Origin: Sanguinoderma infundibulare
Lineage: Eukaryota; Basidiomycota; Agaricomycetes; Polyporales; Polyporaceae
Direction of reading: 5' to 3'
Length of the DNA: 64,000 nt
Assembly (NCBI GenBank): GCA_032821775.1
Contig: JAVLRN010000002.1
Span: 2,976,001-3,040,000, forward strand
A program made the translations under genes and the position numbers. Numbering within the stretch: the first letter of the stretch is position 1; each line of letters opens with the position of its first letter. The notes under the pieces were generated by a model, which saw only the letters and a program-made list of their open reading frames with translations, searched no databases and was not told the DNA's origin. Positions 12,191 to 23,201 of this stretch are shown piece after piece.

Positions 12191-14422
12191 GGCACCACTA
12201 ACGGTGTGTGAGGATGACATACAGTTTCTCTCGGCGCTCATACCTCAAATCTGCGACCATGGATACAGGACTCGGTGCGAGCCATACCTCTCCATGCTTG
12301 CGTACTGGGGCCGCGGCGATCGGCTCGGGTTCGGACACTATATCACCACCCAGGAAGGTGGCGACAGGATCGACACAACGACGCGAAGGAGTGTCTTGGA
12401 AGTTTACCCCGGACTCAGGTGTGTCTTGTGCGTCGACCTTAGGTCCTTCAGACTGTGGTCTACCTTCAGGAAGCGTGGCTGGGTGGACAACGTACCGGGT
12501 CAGACGAGAACGGATGCGTCTCAGACTGGAGAAGGTTTTCGTTGGTGCCACTCGAGTCAAACGTCGGCTCTCGAGAGGCTGACTCCTGGATGAAGAGAGG
12601 GGAAGCTTGATCAACAGCTAGAGCTGCAGGGAGAGACATAATGCGGAAAGGGCACAGGGAAGGACTCACTGCGTGGAGGAGGAAAACTTATACAGACGCG
12701 ATCCTGTTGAGGACAGCCTCGCTGACCCCCCGGCTCCCAGTGTTCCAGAAGAATCGCAGAAGCCTTCAGGTCTGCGATACGACGGAACCTGAGTCGCCGT
12801 ATACAGTGCCACCGGACATGTGACAGTCAAAAGCTCTGCGATTATGGCCATCTCGGAGGTTATCGCCCACCATACAGGTCTTCTGGACGACTTTCATTAC
12901 CACAATTGCGTAGTTATAACAAAAGAACTCGGCACTGGTACGCACGTTCTCATAACCGATAGGCTCGCGTAACCCCGGTGTTAACACCTCTCTGCGCTTA
13001 TGCGGTCGCAAGCCGCCTTCTATACACATTGCGAAGTCTCCAGAAGTCGTAAGAACTTGTGCCTCGTTTGCGGCCATGGGTATCGCTACTGTCCCACATT
13101 ATTATTGCGGGGTCCGAACACATTCATGTCCGAACATACAGACGACGACGAAACGTCCACACAGTTTACGAATGACGTCTTCCATGGCGTGGGCGGCGCG
13201 GACCTTCCGCAGGACATCCTAAGTACTCGCCGCCTCCGCGGAAGACGTGAACGCTGGGAGCCTTCCCGATGAAAATCAAGAAAGAGGCCAAGGCTGTCAA
13301 GCGTCCCGAGCTCGATTCGCATTCGCCGTGTTTATCGTCCTGTAGAGAACAAGGCAAGCTCGGGATGGGCGCGGATCGCGACATTCCAGACACCCGCTTT
13401 GCCCGAGAGGGCGTCCGCAGTCTGGACGAACGCAATCCTCCGCGCTTCTTCAAGATGTATCATAAACCCTCATCCAGAGATCGACTTTGCTGTACACAAC
13501 AATAATAGACGTATATCAACGGCGGCGAAGAGTGCCACCTTCCCATCGTCAACGAAGCTTGTGCGCCCTTCCGCGAAGCGCGATGCACAGCCCGCCTCGT
13601 CTCTCAGGTTACCGGAGATCTGTTGACGATGTGCTCCGAACAGAGGCACGGCGGCGCCCAACGCCACAACTCCTAAGTATCCTCGAAGGGACGCGAAGAG
13701 ATTGCAAAGTGTGATGAAAGAGGACAGGAGCACTCACGAGCTCAAAAAGACAGAAGCCCACGAGCATAGTCGAGCACGGCCGCGTATAGGACGAGCGACG
13801 TGTTTCCTCGATGACTCATAGCTTCGCAATTGGAGGATCAGCAGATGTGTAGATGGTCATGGTTCGGAATGGAGTACCCACAAGAGCTCTGAATCATCAG
13901 TTGTCCGGATGAGTGAGCTTGCTCCCACGATGACAAATCCGTGCGAGCTGGAGTTGATCGATGTTGAGGAAACAGCTTTCTTGCATCCACAATGTTAGGA
14001 AGCCCGACAGTTGCAAGCACTAGAGGTGAGTACAGGAGCCCTTGGTTACATGGTCGTAGTAGTAGGTTCGCCCGCTCGACGCCAACTGCGGAGAAGGCCG
14101 CCACGTGGCGTCGGCAAAGCCCATGCGCCCCAAGCCCGGCCAGGAAACGGCCTCCGAGGGAGCACAGTCAAGTCAACGCAACTTGCTCCCGACCACCCTC
14201 CATACCTGTCCTCGTAAGTGCCAATGTCGTCGGCTTGAGCTAACTGGGTGCTGACCATACATAACTGGCGTAGGCGGCGTATTAGTGAACGGCCGGAGTT
14301 AGACGACGAGACCACCAGCGGCACAGCATAGCACAGGAGAGGTGCGCGGATCGGTTCGCCATCGGCTCTGGTACCCCAACCTGGAAGCTGATCCTTTGAC
14401 AGGGCGAATAATAGTCTCCTCG
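12191..14422. other. Intergenic region with no confident gene
   Basis: Only short open frames are present. Those on the minus strand at 12198-12614 (Pro/Ser/Arg-rich), 13166-13453 and 13470-13733 (hydrophobic start LLSSFITLCNLFASL) could include the missing 5' exons of WW-like copy 2, whose relative copy 4 also starts with a hydrophobic stretch and a disordered region. None splices convincingly. Confidence 0.4.
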
Positions 14423-15708
14423 ATGTGTGCCAATCACAAGACGGTCACCATTGACGATCTGCCCGCGGAGCTGTTCCATGCCATCCTCGACCATCTGGAT
14501 TGCCGTGACTGCTCTACCCGGGCCTCGTGCACGTTGGTCTGTCGTGGCTGGTTGGACATCAGCCGTCAACACCTGTTCAGCGAACTCGACCTCCTCCGCG
14601 GCAGCGACGAAACTTTCGAAGGCTTTGTGGACTGGATTGAACAGCACGAAACGCACGCGGGGTATATTCGAACCCTCACTCTCGAAGCGCGGCTTGTCAG
14701 CGTGCCGCCTCAGGCGTCGTTTATGCCGTCACTCCCCATATCCCTCCTCTCTCGTCTCCTCCGCGTCTTACCCAACCTACAGGAACTTCGAATGCACCAC
14801 GTCAACGTCATTGGATCGACCGCTTCTCCCTCCGTTCCGTCGACTTATCCAAAGCGGTACAGCCTTGAACACATGGAATTCGAGAACTGCATCTGCGAGT
14901 TACGACTCGCGTACGAATTCCTCTCTTGGTTCCATATCGACCATTTTGACTTCGACCCTATCTTCCCCGACGCTCAGGACACCACGATCGAACAAGGCGA
15001 ATATGCGCTAGATGTCCGCTCCCTCTGTGTCATCCCATTCACTTCAGATCCATGTGTGGTATTTCAAACCCTCCAGCAGGTCGTGCGTCCCAACATGCTC
15101 AGATCATTCCGGTATGCGTCCCCCCACGTTTATCCGACACCCATTCCAGTCGTAGACTTCCTGCGAAATGTGGGGCAAGACATCGTCGACTTGAACTTAT
15201 GTTCTAGTAAGTGCCATCGTATTATCCCTCATGTACACCCCTGATGGCGTCTCTCACAGGCGCCAGGGACGACTACCTTGTCCTCCCTCAGCTGCCGAGC
15301 CTCCAGGTCTTCCGGTACCATCCCTTCGTCCCTTTCTTCTGCAATCCCGCAAGCCTCTGCGACCAACAGCTCAAGTTTGCTCCATTCAAGGACACCTGGA
15401 TCCCCCACCTCCCCGCCGACCTCGAACGGCTCGTTTTCTACATATCGTACGGCGACGTAGTGGCACGGCCAGGGCCAACTTCGACTGCGCTCTGGGGTCT
15501 CGAGACTGTCCTCGCCGCGCGCTTGCGCCGCCTGAAGAAGTTCACAATCGTCTTTCCCGACCTTCCGTTCAGCTTGGCCGCCGCTGCTGCGGCGGTGGCA
15601 ATCTGTTTCCCCACGTTCCATGAGCGCGGAGTGCTCGATGTCGACGTCAGGACCTGGGCGTCGGAATGGTGGGTTCCCCATCCGTACGGGGTGCTTTTCC
15701 TGCGCTGA
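14423..15708 (+). CDS. F-box protein, 410 aa
   Basis: Two exons (14423-15206 and 15260-15708) close in frame to 410 residues. The F-box occupies about residues 9-50 (TIDDLPAELFHAILDHLDC, then STRASCTLVCRGWL). It is followed by a long leucine-rich, weakly repetitive region of the kind found in many Agaricomycete F-box proteins (LLSRLLRVLPNLQELRM and similar). F-box proteins link substrates to SCF ubiquitin ligases through Skp1; the target is unknown. An upstream in-frame ATG at 14342 would add 27 residues. I chose 14423 because it lies just before the F-box, as in relatives. An Ala-rich stretch occurs near residue 370. Confidence 0.82.
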
Positions 15709-18552
15709 CGTCGGTTTTGTTTGCCAGCCGCGACTGGGATATATACGGATACCTTCGCGACTGCTGAAATGGCGTCTCATCCTGCCTGTGTGCGAACACG
15801 ACCCTTACCCCAGCCATGGTACTGGGTACCGGACGACTTAATGGGAGGATTCGCTCCTGCATGAACGTGATTGCTCAATGTACTTTAGATCTCACATTCT
15901 CAATCTATGTATTGTGTCCGGTTTCGTCACGATGATTTGGATTCTGTATGACTTCTCAGCAGCTGCTGCAGTAGCCTCGGCCCTCGGGCGTTCGAGGTGC
16001 TTTGGTTCGTGTGCCTTTCGGTTCTCCAATCACCGTCGATCTGCCCCTTGCAGGGTGGTAACGCATCAACACGCCTCAAAATCTGGCTGGACGTTCTAAC
16101 ATGGTGAGGCTCGCATTGTCAATGTCGGGTCGAAAACCGACACGTGCAAGATGTTTGCCGATGACGCCACGTGGGAGGATTATTCGGCGGGCATGACAGC
16201 CATCTGGATTGACTTGTCCAACTACCTCGGTGACCCTAAACCACCTCGACTGGATCCCACAACTTGCAGTCCTTCGAGTCAGCCTTGCTTGTCTGCAGAA
16301 TGCAAGAAGTCCAGAACAAACACAATGGAGCGCGAGAATTTTCGGCCGCCAGCCTGCAACGGCGAACACTTACCCTATCATCGTGGCGCGCATTCCGGAT
16401 CCACTTTCTTTCACCACCGTAGTGGGTCCGCTCTTCTGAAGCTGTTCAATCTGGAGCATGGCTCGTATCACGGTCGTCTACTATATCTCCAGTGCCACGC
16501 GGTGAGTGTTCTGAGTCCCTTGATCATGAACTATAAGTGTGCTTCCGGAAGGTTCGTTCCTGTTCCCCCTCATGGCTTTGTTGTGCCCTGGCGATGCATG
16601 GTTTCAGAGGCGTTGGCGCGTATTGCTTCCGTTGTACCCGTTCGCAAGCCGATGCGACTTGGGTTGGGCGCACGCACGCCACAAGTACAGTGCACACTAG
16701 CGCCTCGCCCAGTGCTCAGAAGCCTGTCGTGCCACTGACTCCAAGGAGACAATGGGTCTGCCTTCTTTCGAGCCCTAAATGCGTCGTGCACCGCTTTGTG
16801 GCCCTCCTTTCAAACCACTCCGCGTAGCGCGGCAATGGCCTGGGGCACCAGGGCGAAGGCAGTGTCTCGAAAAAATTTTGTGTCCTTGCGGGGCAGGGTG
16901 ACATCAGTAATTCACACGAGTTCTGAACGTCTGGATACCTGGCACTTAGGGCGCCTAAGAGGGCGAAAACACAGACATTAACCTATCGTCGGCCGCCCAC
17001 CCTTTGTGGCGCCACGGTTTGAAGTGCAGGAGGTATTATTGCTTTTGCGCAACCGTCTGGGAGCGTGCGGTCCACGCACGGGGACTAGAGAGTGTATCAG
17101 TGCTTGCACATTGACGCATGGCAATGACCAGTATTGCCGACGATGGCGCCCGTCGTGCACCGGTTTCGTCGTCGTCGGGTATTTGTAGGGGGCATCCGAG
17201 CCATTGTGGGTCTTTTTGGACCTTTCGCTGCACTGTGAGTGTCCCTTTCAAAATGTCTGACAGGGTAGTTTTGCACCTCTGACCTCTGACCTCTGGCGTG
17301 TCTGAAATGGGTCTGAATTTATCTGAAAACGTCTGAAAACGTCTGAAACGTCTGTGACAGACGTCTCAGAACTCCTGGGAATTTCTGATGGAGGACGGCA
17401 ATCGTCCTGTAAGACATGATCGTTGGAGGAATGGGCTATCGTAGCCACATGGGCTCCAATCTGCCTCCTCTCCATTCTCCTTTGCCATTGCGAGAAGCTA
17501 GTGCATCGCGTCGGCGCATTCCGCTATGCACCTCCCCATTTTCCGCAAGGAGCGTCAACAGATACCCACGCGCTGCTGCACAGGAGTTCCAGAGATGGCA
17601 GATGCATCACACCACACGGAACGCCTCCCGATCCGCTAAGAGGTCAGCACAGAAACGACATGTCCCACAGCGGATGGAGGGCCTTCCTATGACTCGAGGA
17701 TGACATGGCTTGTTACGGCGGAAGCGTTCTCCTCTGTGCACGCAATGCTGCCAGACCCTGACGAGTTGGTTGCGTGTCTAAGAACTATCACAAGTGGTAT
17801 TCGCCCTTGTGTGACCTCGTACCCCTCAAAGTTCTGCGTCCCTCGAAGACCTCGGTGGATCGTGCTCTTCGAGCTAAGTACCTACCGATCAGAGCTTCCA
17901 GTTGCCACTCGGAGTGATGAACTGCATAGCACATCCTTCTTTTGCAGTGGACAACACCCGAGGTCCATTGGGCTGAAGGCGCTTCATGTTCCTCGTTTTC
18001 GGCGGCCCTCTTCATTGCCTTTTGACACTTCATCCACAATGCTTGATGTCCAACTCCTGCACAGGGTAGTGAAATAGGCACAAGGCATCAAGAAAGCTGG
18101 CGATGGTCACGCAAGTTGACTGATCTAGCCTGGGAAGTTGGATGTAGATCTACCACCGCATCGACAAACACTGCATCTACAAGCGGCTTTTGCTTTCACG
18201 TGTGCACCTCGGTGGGTTGCGAGTCGCCTTTTGCTGCCTTTGAGTGCATCGTCTGGAAGCGAGCGGGCTTTTTTTCTAATCAATGACTAGTCTCTTCCAT
18301 GGCTGCGCTGATATCCATGCGGTTTATTTCAGGACGGGCAGGGGTACAGGATCAGGACACAAAGGACTGACAGTGTGAACGGAAAGTCACTTATGGCGCA
18401 AGGCTGTGTGGTGGACCTGCACCAGTGGACGTCGGAAGACCGGGTGCCAGTTCGAAGTCAGATGTGATCCAAGGTCCTGCAGGGTGAACCGCAATAACAG
18501 AGTGAACCTTACAGCGCTGCCACGCTAATTTTTGTGACCATATGTACTGGCC
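15709..18552. other. Gene-poor stretch with a possible F-box/LRR relic
   Basis: There is no intact gene here. A leucine-rich stretch on the plus strand around 16230-16320 (LDWIPQLAVLRVSLACLQNA) and an ATG-started piece at 16151 (FADDATWEDYSAGMTAIWID) look like remnants of a coding sequence. They may come from another F-box/LRR gene, because such genes flank the region. Confidence 0.3.
17276..17352 (+). repeat. Two short tandem repeats
   Basis: Three copies of CCTCTGA/G occupy 17276-17296. They are followed by repeats of (A)CGTCTGAAA at about 17320-17350. No coding or regulatory meaning is evident. Confidence 0.6.
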
Positions 18553-18560
18553 TATTTAAG
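18553..18560 (+). promoter_or_regulatory. TATA-like box of metacaspase gene 2
   Basis: TATTTAAG lies about 110 nt before the ATG at 18670, matching the spacing of the TATA-like box in the paralogue at 175-182. Confidence 0.4.
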
Positions 18561-18669
18561 CAACCCAGTGAGCAGGTGGGTCTCGACATTCCTCAAACCC
18601 CCGCCGCTCCGCGAACACATTCTCTTCGAATCCACCAATTCACTAGTCAGCATTTGCTCGATTGTCACA

Positions 18670-20367
18670 ATGCCAGTTCCAATTCCGACTAGCCTGCCTA
18701 CCGTCAAGACAGCCCTTCTGGTTGGCATCGGCTACAAGGATAACACAAACCTGAAGGAGAATGGATTCGGAGAGCTGCCGGGCACATACAAGGATACGGA
18801 GCTCATGAAGGATCTCTTGATAGGTATGTACGAAGTTTAGGTTTCTTGACATGCTGATGCGAATTTCAGGACAGGCGTGTATGGCTACGAACTGCAAAAT
18901 ATAACAATTATGACCGACTCCGAAGACACTCCTGACGATCTGCAGCCGACAATGGATAATATCGTGAGTACCTTCAATGCCTCATTGATGTTGGGACTGA
19001 AGTACAACGAAGATCAAAGCGATGAGAAAACTTGTGAAGGATCGGCAGCCAGGGGACCATATTGTCTTCTCATGTAAGCTTGGATGATTTGGTTCAGAGC
19101 AGGATTACTCATGGATCCGGATATTGCCACCCTCACGATTCTAGTTTCAGGCCATGGCTACCAAGTCATCCCAATGGATGACATGGAAGAAGAGGATGGG
19201 TTAGATGAAAGTAGGTTGTCATCACCAATTGTACGTGTCCCGGAAACTGACCACGATCCAAGTTTTGCTACCTTCCGACTGCCAGGTCGTCGATAGGAAG
19301 GCCCCGGAATACATGAAATTTATATGTGATGACGTGAGTGAGGCAGACTAAGTGCATATATTCTCAGCTAAATGTCTCTGGGACCAGGAAATTCGACGTA
19401 TATTCGTCAAGGGCCTACAGGAAGGTATTCGTTACACTGTGCGTATGCCGCCTATTGAACTACCCTCTGCGTCTTTTTAACTGCCTTTTTTATAGTTGAT
19501 CTTCGACTGCTGCCACTTTGGTACTGCATCCGGTATGCCCATTGAATGTTTGGTCTGGATGTCCAATGTAGCTAAAGAGCTGCTGCTTTTACTCAGACCT
19601 GCTGAATGTCATAGAGAAGTTGTCTGGTTAGCGATTAACGCATCTTATTGAACACCTCAAAAACTAACATTGGTGATAAAACAGGAGCCCGTGCCCCAGG
19701 TGCTCGTGCCTATGGTGGGTTGGTCTGGCAATGCACCATACAAACGATGTTTCTCAGTCCAACACAGCTCGAATAGAAACACGGCATCATGAACATGCTG
19801 AGAATTGCGATCCGCACGTGAAGCCGGACAGCCTAGATAGCTCTACTCGGAGAAAGGAGGTGGTAAGCACTTATAATAACTGCAATATATCTTATCGGTA
19901 TGCAGTCTCATGGTCTTGTGGTGATAGACGTCATGGTCGGCTTGCATGGATGACCAGCGGACTTTTGGAGGCCGTTCAGGGGGTATGTTCATTAGGATAA
20001 GTCAGGCTTTGACGGTGCCAACCTAAGCTTGACTGACCAACATTCCTCAGGCATTCACAGATACACTGCGTACGTCTTCTACACAGCCGAACAGGATTCC
20101 AGTCCTCACCCAGATTTCCTTAGGGAAAATGCCAACTCCCACCAACCGGGAGTTGTTGCTGCATCTCAGGTACACGTCATAGATTCCCTCCAGCGAATAC
20201 GTACTTACCCTGCCAACTAAGCTGTCCAGGAGGCAACTCAAGAGGCAAATGGACCGTGCTAATGGGAAAAAAGGCGCCAGCCCGGTCCCAGTTCCACGAC
20301 CTGAAGTATGTGTATCTCTTTTAAGAAGCAAGCATTGGTTAAAGTAGTCTGTTTCATAGCTCGGGAG
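18670..20367 (+). pseudogene. Metacaspase-like gene 2, interrupted in its last exon by a retrotransposon
   Basis: A paralogue of the gene at 305 with the same intron plan. The N-terminal block is TALLVGIGYKDNTNL, followed by a GVYGYEL exon and the His motif FSGHGYQ (19148 onward). The Cys motif is LIFDCCHFGTASD at about 19497-19535. The His and the two adjacent Cys residues are kept, but the Ser after CCH is Phe. Exons can be followed to RPE, then LGS at 20360-20367, where the chromovirus LTR begins; the original last residues lie beyond the element at 30811-30853. One junction (donor near 19863, acceptor near 19905) shifts frame if spliced but stays open if that 43-nt segment is retained, so a frameshift is possible. 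Whether the gene is dead or only has an altered C-terminus is open. Confidence 0.75.
20363..20367 (+). repeat. Target-site duplication, left copy
   Basis: GGGAG immediately precedes the left LTR and is repeated exactly at 30806-30810 after the right LTR. This is the 5-bp duplication expected of a Ty3/Gypsy insertion. Confidence 0.95.
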
Positions 20368-20548
20368 TGTAAATGCACAAGGGTTGAACCTCCAGGGCCC
20401 CGGGCGTAACTCGTCAACGTCCTAATATTGAGGGCGACGGGTACGCTAGTGGGGTGGTGGTGGTAAGGCTAGAGTCGCCTTACCGCACGTACAGGACTGA
20501 GTACCTACGATATTATGTAATTGAGCACTATACTAAACGTCCTTTACA
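20368..20548 (-). repeat. 3' LTR of the chromovirus
   Basis: 181 bp, bounded by the inverted repeats TGTAAA and TTTACA. It matches the LTR at 30625-30805 with six transitions. It contains a perfect 8-bp-arm hairpin (GGTAAGGC at 20462-20469 and GCCTTACC at 20477-20484), preceded by a G-rich run that could form a G-quadruplex. Read in the direction of the host gene, its first 57 nt extend the metacaspase frame to a TAA at 20423-20425. Confidence 0.96.
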
Positions 20549-20560
20549 TCCTCCCCCTCT
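20549..20560 (-). other. Polypurine tract of the chromovirus
   Basis: On the minus strand the sequence directly before the 3' LTR is AGAGGGGGAGGA. A purine run in this position primes plus-strand synthesis in LTR retrotransposons, and it fixes the orientation of the element. Confidence 0.85.
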
Positions 20561-20636
20561 GGACCAGCATCGCGGGGACAAGAATGTAGTGGGGACTATG
20601 TAGGTAATAGTGGGGAAAATAATAATAAAGGAGTGA

Positions 20637-23201
20637 CTATTTACCAGACATAATCACGTCAGGGGTGGAAGGAGTGGAAGTGGGATCAGTAGTGTCCAAA
20701 ATGTAAGAGACAGGGGGCGAGCGGAAGATGGTACAGTAATCGGGGATGAGAGGCACGAATGCGTCCTGGATGAGCTCACCCGTCGACGTAGGTTTGTAAA
20801 CAAATGGGTGGTCGCTGTCGGGGCCGACATGCCCCTCAAACCAGCTGCGGAGGTACAGAGCATATTTGTTGATACAGCTGCACAGCAGCTTGGTCTTGGG
20901 GTTCCCGGGGCCGTCGGGCTCGAGACCATGGCTACAGAGCCAGGCAGCAACGTGGTGGAGGCTGAGGTTGCGGCAGTCGTATGGGTACGGCTGCGGCTCC
21001 TCGACGAGAAGGAGACGGTACTGGCCCTTTTCTATGAGCCAGTCGTACACCTTTGGGAGGGAGAGAAGTTCGACAATCCCCCGGAAGAACGCTGATTCGC
21101 CAAATCGCGCGCTCTGCCCCGGGGGAACGACGGGGAGCCAGGAAGTGATGAAGGCCTCCGCGATGGCATTGCCAGTGCATGGGACCCGGAAAATGGTGTC
21201 GTTGCACGGGGGGAAGGTGCCCTTGTCATCGTGCATGGCGACCGGCCACTTTGATGTGGGGAGGGCACTGAACGCGCGGATGATGTCCTCGGGGTCCATC
21301 GACCAGGAGAGGTGAGATTGGAGGCCGGAGGACGCGCGGATGCTCCAAGCGTCGTGGGGAAGCGCTGCGGGGATCACGCGGTGAACCGACGTGTAATCTC
21401 CGGAGGGAGTGGAGCTGGTGGTAGGGCCAGGAGAGGCGGGGGGCTCAGGAGTGGTCGGCGCCGTCGGGACCGGGTCGTCCAAGGCGTCGACTTGCATTTC
21501 CATGTCACTCGGTTTTGGGGTGCGTCGAGCGGCGCACGACGAGTTGTAGAAGTCGTCGGTGGGGAAATGGCAGCGGTCCGCGGTGTATGTGCGGACGAGG
21601 ATTCGCTCACCCTCAGTGCGCCGTAATTGGGTGTGCTGGAGCCGCCGCTGGATCTCACAGTAGAAACGAGCTGCAAAGACATCCTGCTCGCTGAGAGCGA
21701 GGTGGCGGAGGTTGTGGGCCTGGTTGGCCATGGTGATCGTGAGGCCTGCCCACACACCGAGCTCGGGCTGTGGTCTGTCCTTGTGCTCCGCTAAGCATAT
21801 GTCCTTCCCAGCAGCCCTCCTCTTCTCGGCTGACTTGACGCAGCTATCCTCCTCATCCTCCGCCTTCGGGCCAATATATTTGACCGCAAATTCTGGCAGA
21901 ATTGCGCCGGGGAGGCACTCGTCCTCCTCATCGCGGTACTTGGGCGCGGGTTTGGGCGCCGTGCGGGGCGAGCGGCGCCAGTGGCGGTACCACTGGGAGA
22001 GCAGGTGCAGCTCGACCGACGGGTCGCGCTGCCCCGGTTTGGCGTGCTCTGACGACTCCAATAGCGGGGAGTCGTCAGCAGCGGTTCGGCCCTCACGGCG
22101 GCCGACTGTGGGATTGTCAGTGGCGGCGCGCGCGCTAGTGCTGGGAGCACTCGGTTTGGGTGCATCCCGGGACGTGGACGCACCTGTGGGGGCCAGGTCA
22201 GTCTGCGCGGGGGTTTTTCCCGCAGACTGCCCAGCTGGAGTCCCCGTCCAAGTGGGCGGGGCCGAAGGAGTTGAGCCACGACTCCTGTGGTCGCTGTGTG
22301 ACCGACAGGAGTCGTGTCCCTGGCTGCCGTGGGCAGCGGGGTTCCTGCTGTAGGGGTGGAACCCGGGGCCACGCGGAGAAGGCGTCCTTTCAGCCTCCTG
22401 CGCGTGGCGCAGCTCCGCGTTTTCCGAGTGGAGCCGCTGGATTTCTGCTTCAGCAGCCACGTTGCAGCTGGTTAGCTCGGCAACACGGTCCTGAAGGGAC
22501 TGATGCGAGTGCCATGTCTCCGCCGGATACGGCGGAGCCATGGGCACTTGCGCAGGGGCCGCAATCGCGGGGTAGGCGTATTGCGGGGCCGGCCCGGGGC
22601 TGTACGTGACAGTGTACCCGGCCGGCGGCGCGTGCGCGTAGTGCTGCCCCGCGTACTCGTGCGAGTACAGTGGTGGCGGCGGCGCGTAGTAGTGCGTGGG
22701 AGCGGGGCCCAGAGCGAGGCTCACCAGGTGCGGTGACCCAAATCCGGGCAGCGGGGTGGTTCCTCCCCCTCTCGACATGCCCGTAGGGTCGAGCTCCATG
22801 GGCATTGGCCCATTCCCGGGGGTATGCAGCGGGGCTGGTCCTCCAGGGCTGGGCACCGCGCCAAGGTTTTGATAGGGTGAGTTTTGCGTGCCAGGTTGAT
22901 GCCCCAGCGTAAGCGGCGGCTGCAGTGGGCCAGAGCTGGGGGCAGTAGAGGGCATGGGAAAGTGAGGGGGGACGAGAAGCGAGAGTGGGGAGTAGGCGGT
23001 GATGGAGTCTACTGACGTGCAGACGCGACAGTCAGTAGACTCCTTCATCGAGGGGTCCCGGCCGTTGCCGGGTGGCTGCCAGTTCAGGCACGCTGCCCAC
23101 GCTTGGTGATCGGGCTCCGATCGATCAGATCGGAGTGACATCACGGGGCCTGCGGGGCAACTCCGTGACATCCGCAACCCCGAGCAACCGTAAATATTCA
23201 T
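20637..23201 (-). CDS. Retrotransposon-borne third ORF (about 850 aa, env position, no membrane helix seen)
   Basis: An open frame of 854 codons lies downstream of pol, overlaps its end by 77 nt and is in a different frame. It runs to TAG at 20637-20639, about 77 nt before the polypurine tract. From the N-terminus there is a Pro/Gly-rich region and a short coiled coil (QDRVAELTSCNVAAEAEIQR, then LHSENAELRHAQEAE). A long charged Pro/Ser/Arg-rich region follows, then a compact C-terminal domain rich in Trp, Cys and aromatic residues (SWSMDPEDIIRAFSALP, FFRGIVELLSLPKVYDWLIE, LHHVAAWLCSHGLEPDG). I see no signal peptide, membrane span or envelope-like cleavage site. I do not recognise the C-terminal domain. 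The true start may be an internal Met near 22952 or at 23201. The open frame is uninterrupted, unlike gag-pol. Confidence 0.75.
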   Translation of the reverse strand: MNIYGCSGLRMSRSCPAGPVMSLRSDRSEPDHQAWAACLNWQPPGNGRDPSMKESTDCRVCTSVDSITAYSPLSLLVPPHFPMPSTAPSSGPLQPPLTLGHQPGTQNSPYQNLGAVPSPGGPAPLHTPGNGPMPMELDPTGMSRGGGTTPLPGFGSPHLVSLALGPAPTHYYAPPPPLYSHEYAGQHYAHAPPAGYTVTYSPGPAPQYAYPAIAAPAQVPMAPPYPAETWHSHQSLQDRVAELTSCNVAAEAEIQRLHSENAELRHAQEAERTPSPRGPGFHPYSRNPAAHGSQGHDSCRSHSDHRSRGSTPSAPPTWTGTPAGQSAGKTPAQTDLAPTGASTSRDAPKPSAPSTSARAATDNPTVGRREGRTAADDSPLLESSEHAKPGQRDPSVELHLLSQWYRHWRRSPRTAPKPAPKYRDEEDECLPGAILPEFAVKYIGPKAEDEEDSCVKSAEKRRAAGKDICLAEHKDRPQPELGVWAGLTITMANQAHNLRHLALSEQDVFAARFYCEIQRRLQHTQLRRTEGERILVRTYTADRCHFPTDDFYNSSCAARRTPKPSDMEMQVDALDDPVPTAPTTPEPPASPGPTTSSTPSGDYTSVHRVIPAALPHDAWSIRASSGLQSHLSWSMDPEDIIRAFSALPTSKWPVAMHDDKGTFPPCNDTIFRVPCTGNAIAEAFITSWLPVVPPGQSARFGESAFFRGIVELLSLPKVYDWLIEKGQYRLLLVEEPQPYPYDCRNLSLHHVAAWLCSHGLEPDGPGNPKTKLLCSCINKYALYLRSWFEGHVGPDSDHPFVYKPTSTGELIQDAFVPLIPDYCTIFRSPPVSYILDTTDPTSTPSTPDVIMSGK
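23004..23043. other. Perfect 13-bp stem-loop at the pol / third-ORF boundary
   Basis: GGAGTCTACTGAC at 23004-23016 is followed by a 14-nt loop and its exact complement at 23031-23043. It lies 80-120 nt downstream of the pol stop, in the first part of the third ORF. It could affect translation, splicing or packaging of the element RNA; this is inference from position. Confidence 0.7.

Noticed and set aside
12198..12614. N-terminal exon of WW-like copy 2
   Set aside because: The frame has no ATG at its start and its end does not splice in phase to the next exon; kept only as a possibility.
17276..17352. CRISPR-like or regulatory array
   Set aside because: Units are 7-10 nt without spacers, in a eukaryotic context; simple tandem repeats.
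21712..22353. 213-codon plus-strand frame within the retrotransposon
   Set aside because: It is antisense to the third ORF of the element, with low-complexity composition.
20637..23201. Third ORF as an envelope gene
   Set aside because: No signal peptide, membrane helix or furin-like site is visible; only the position is env-like.
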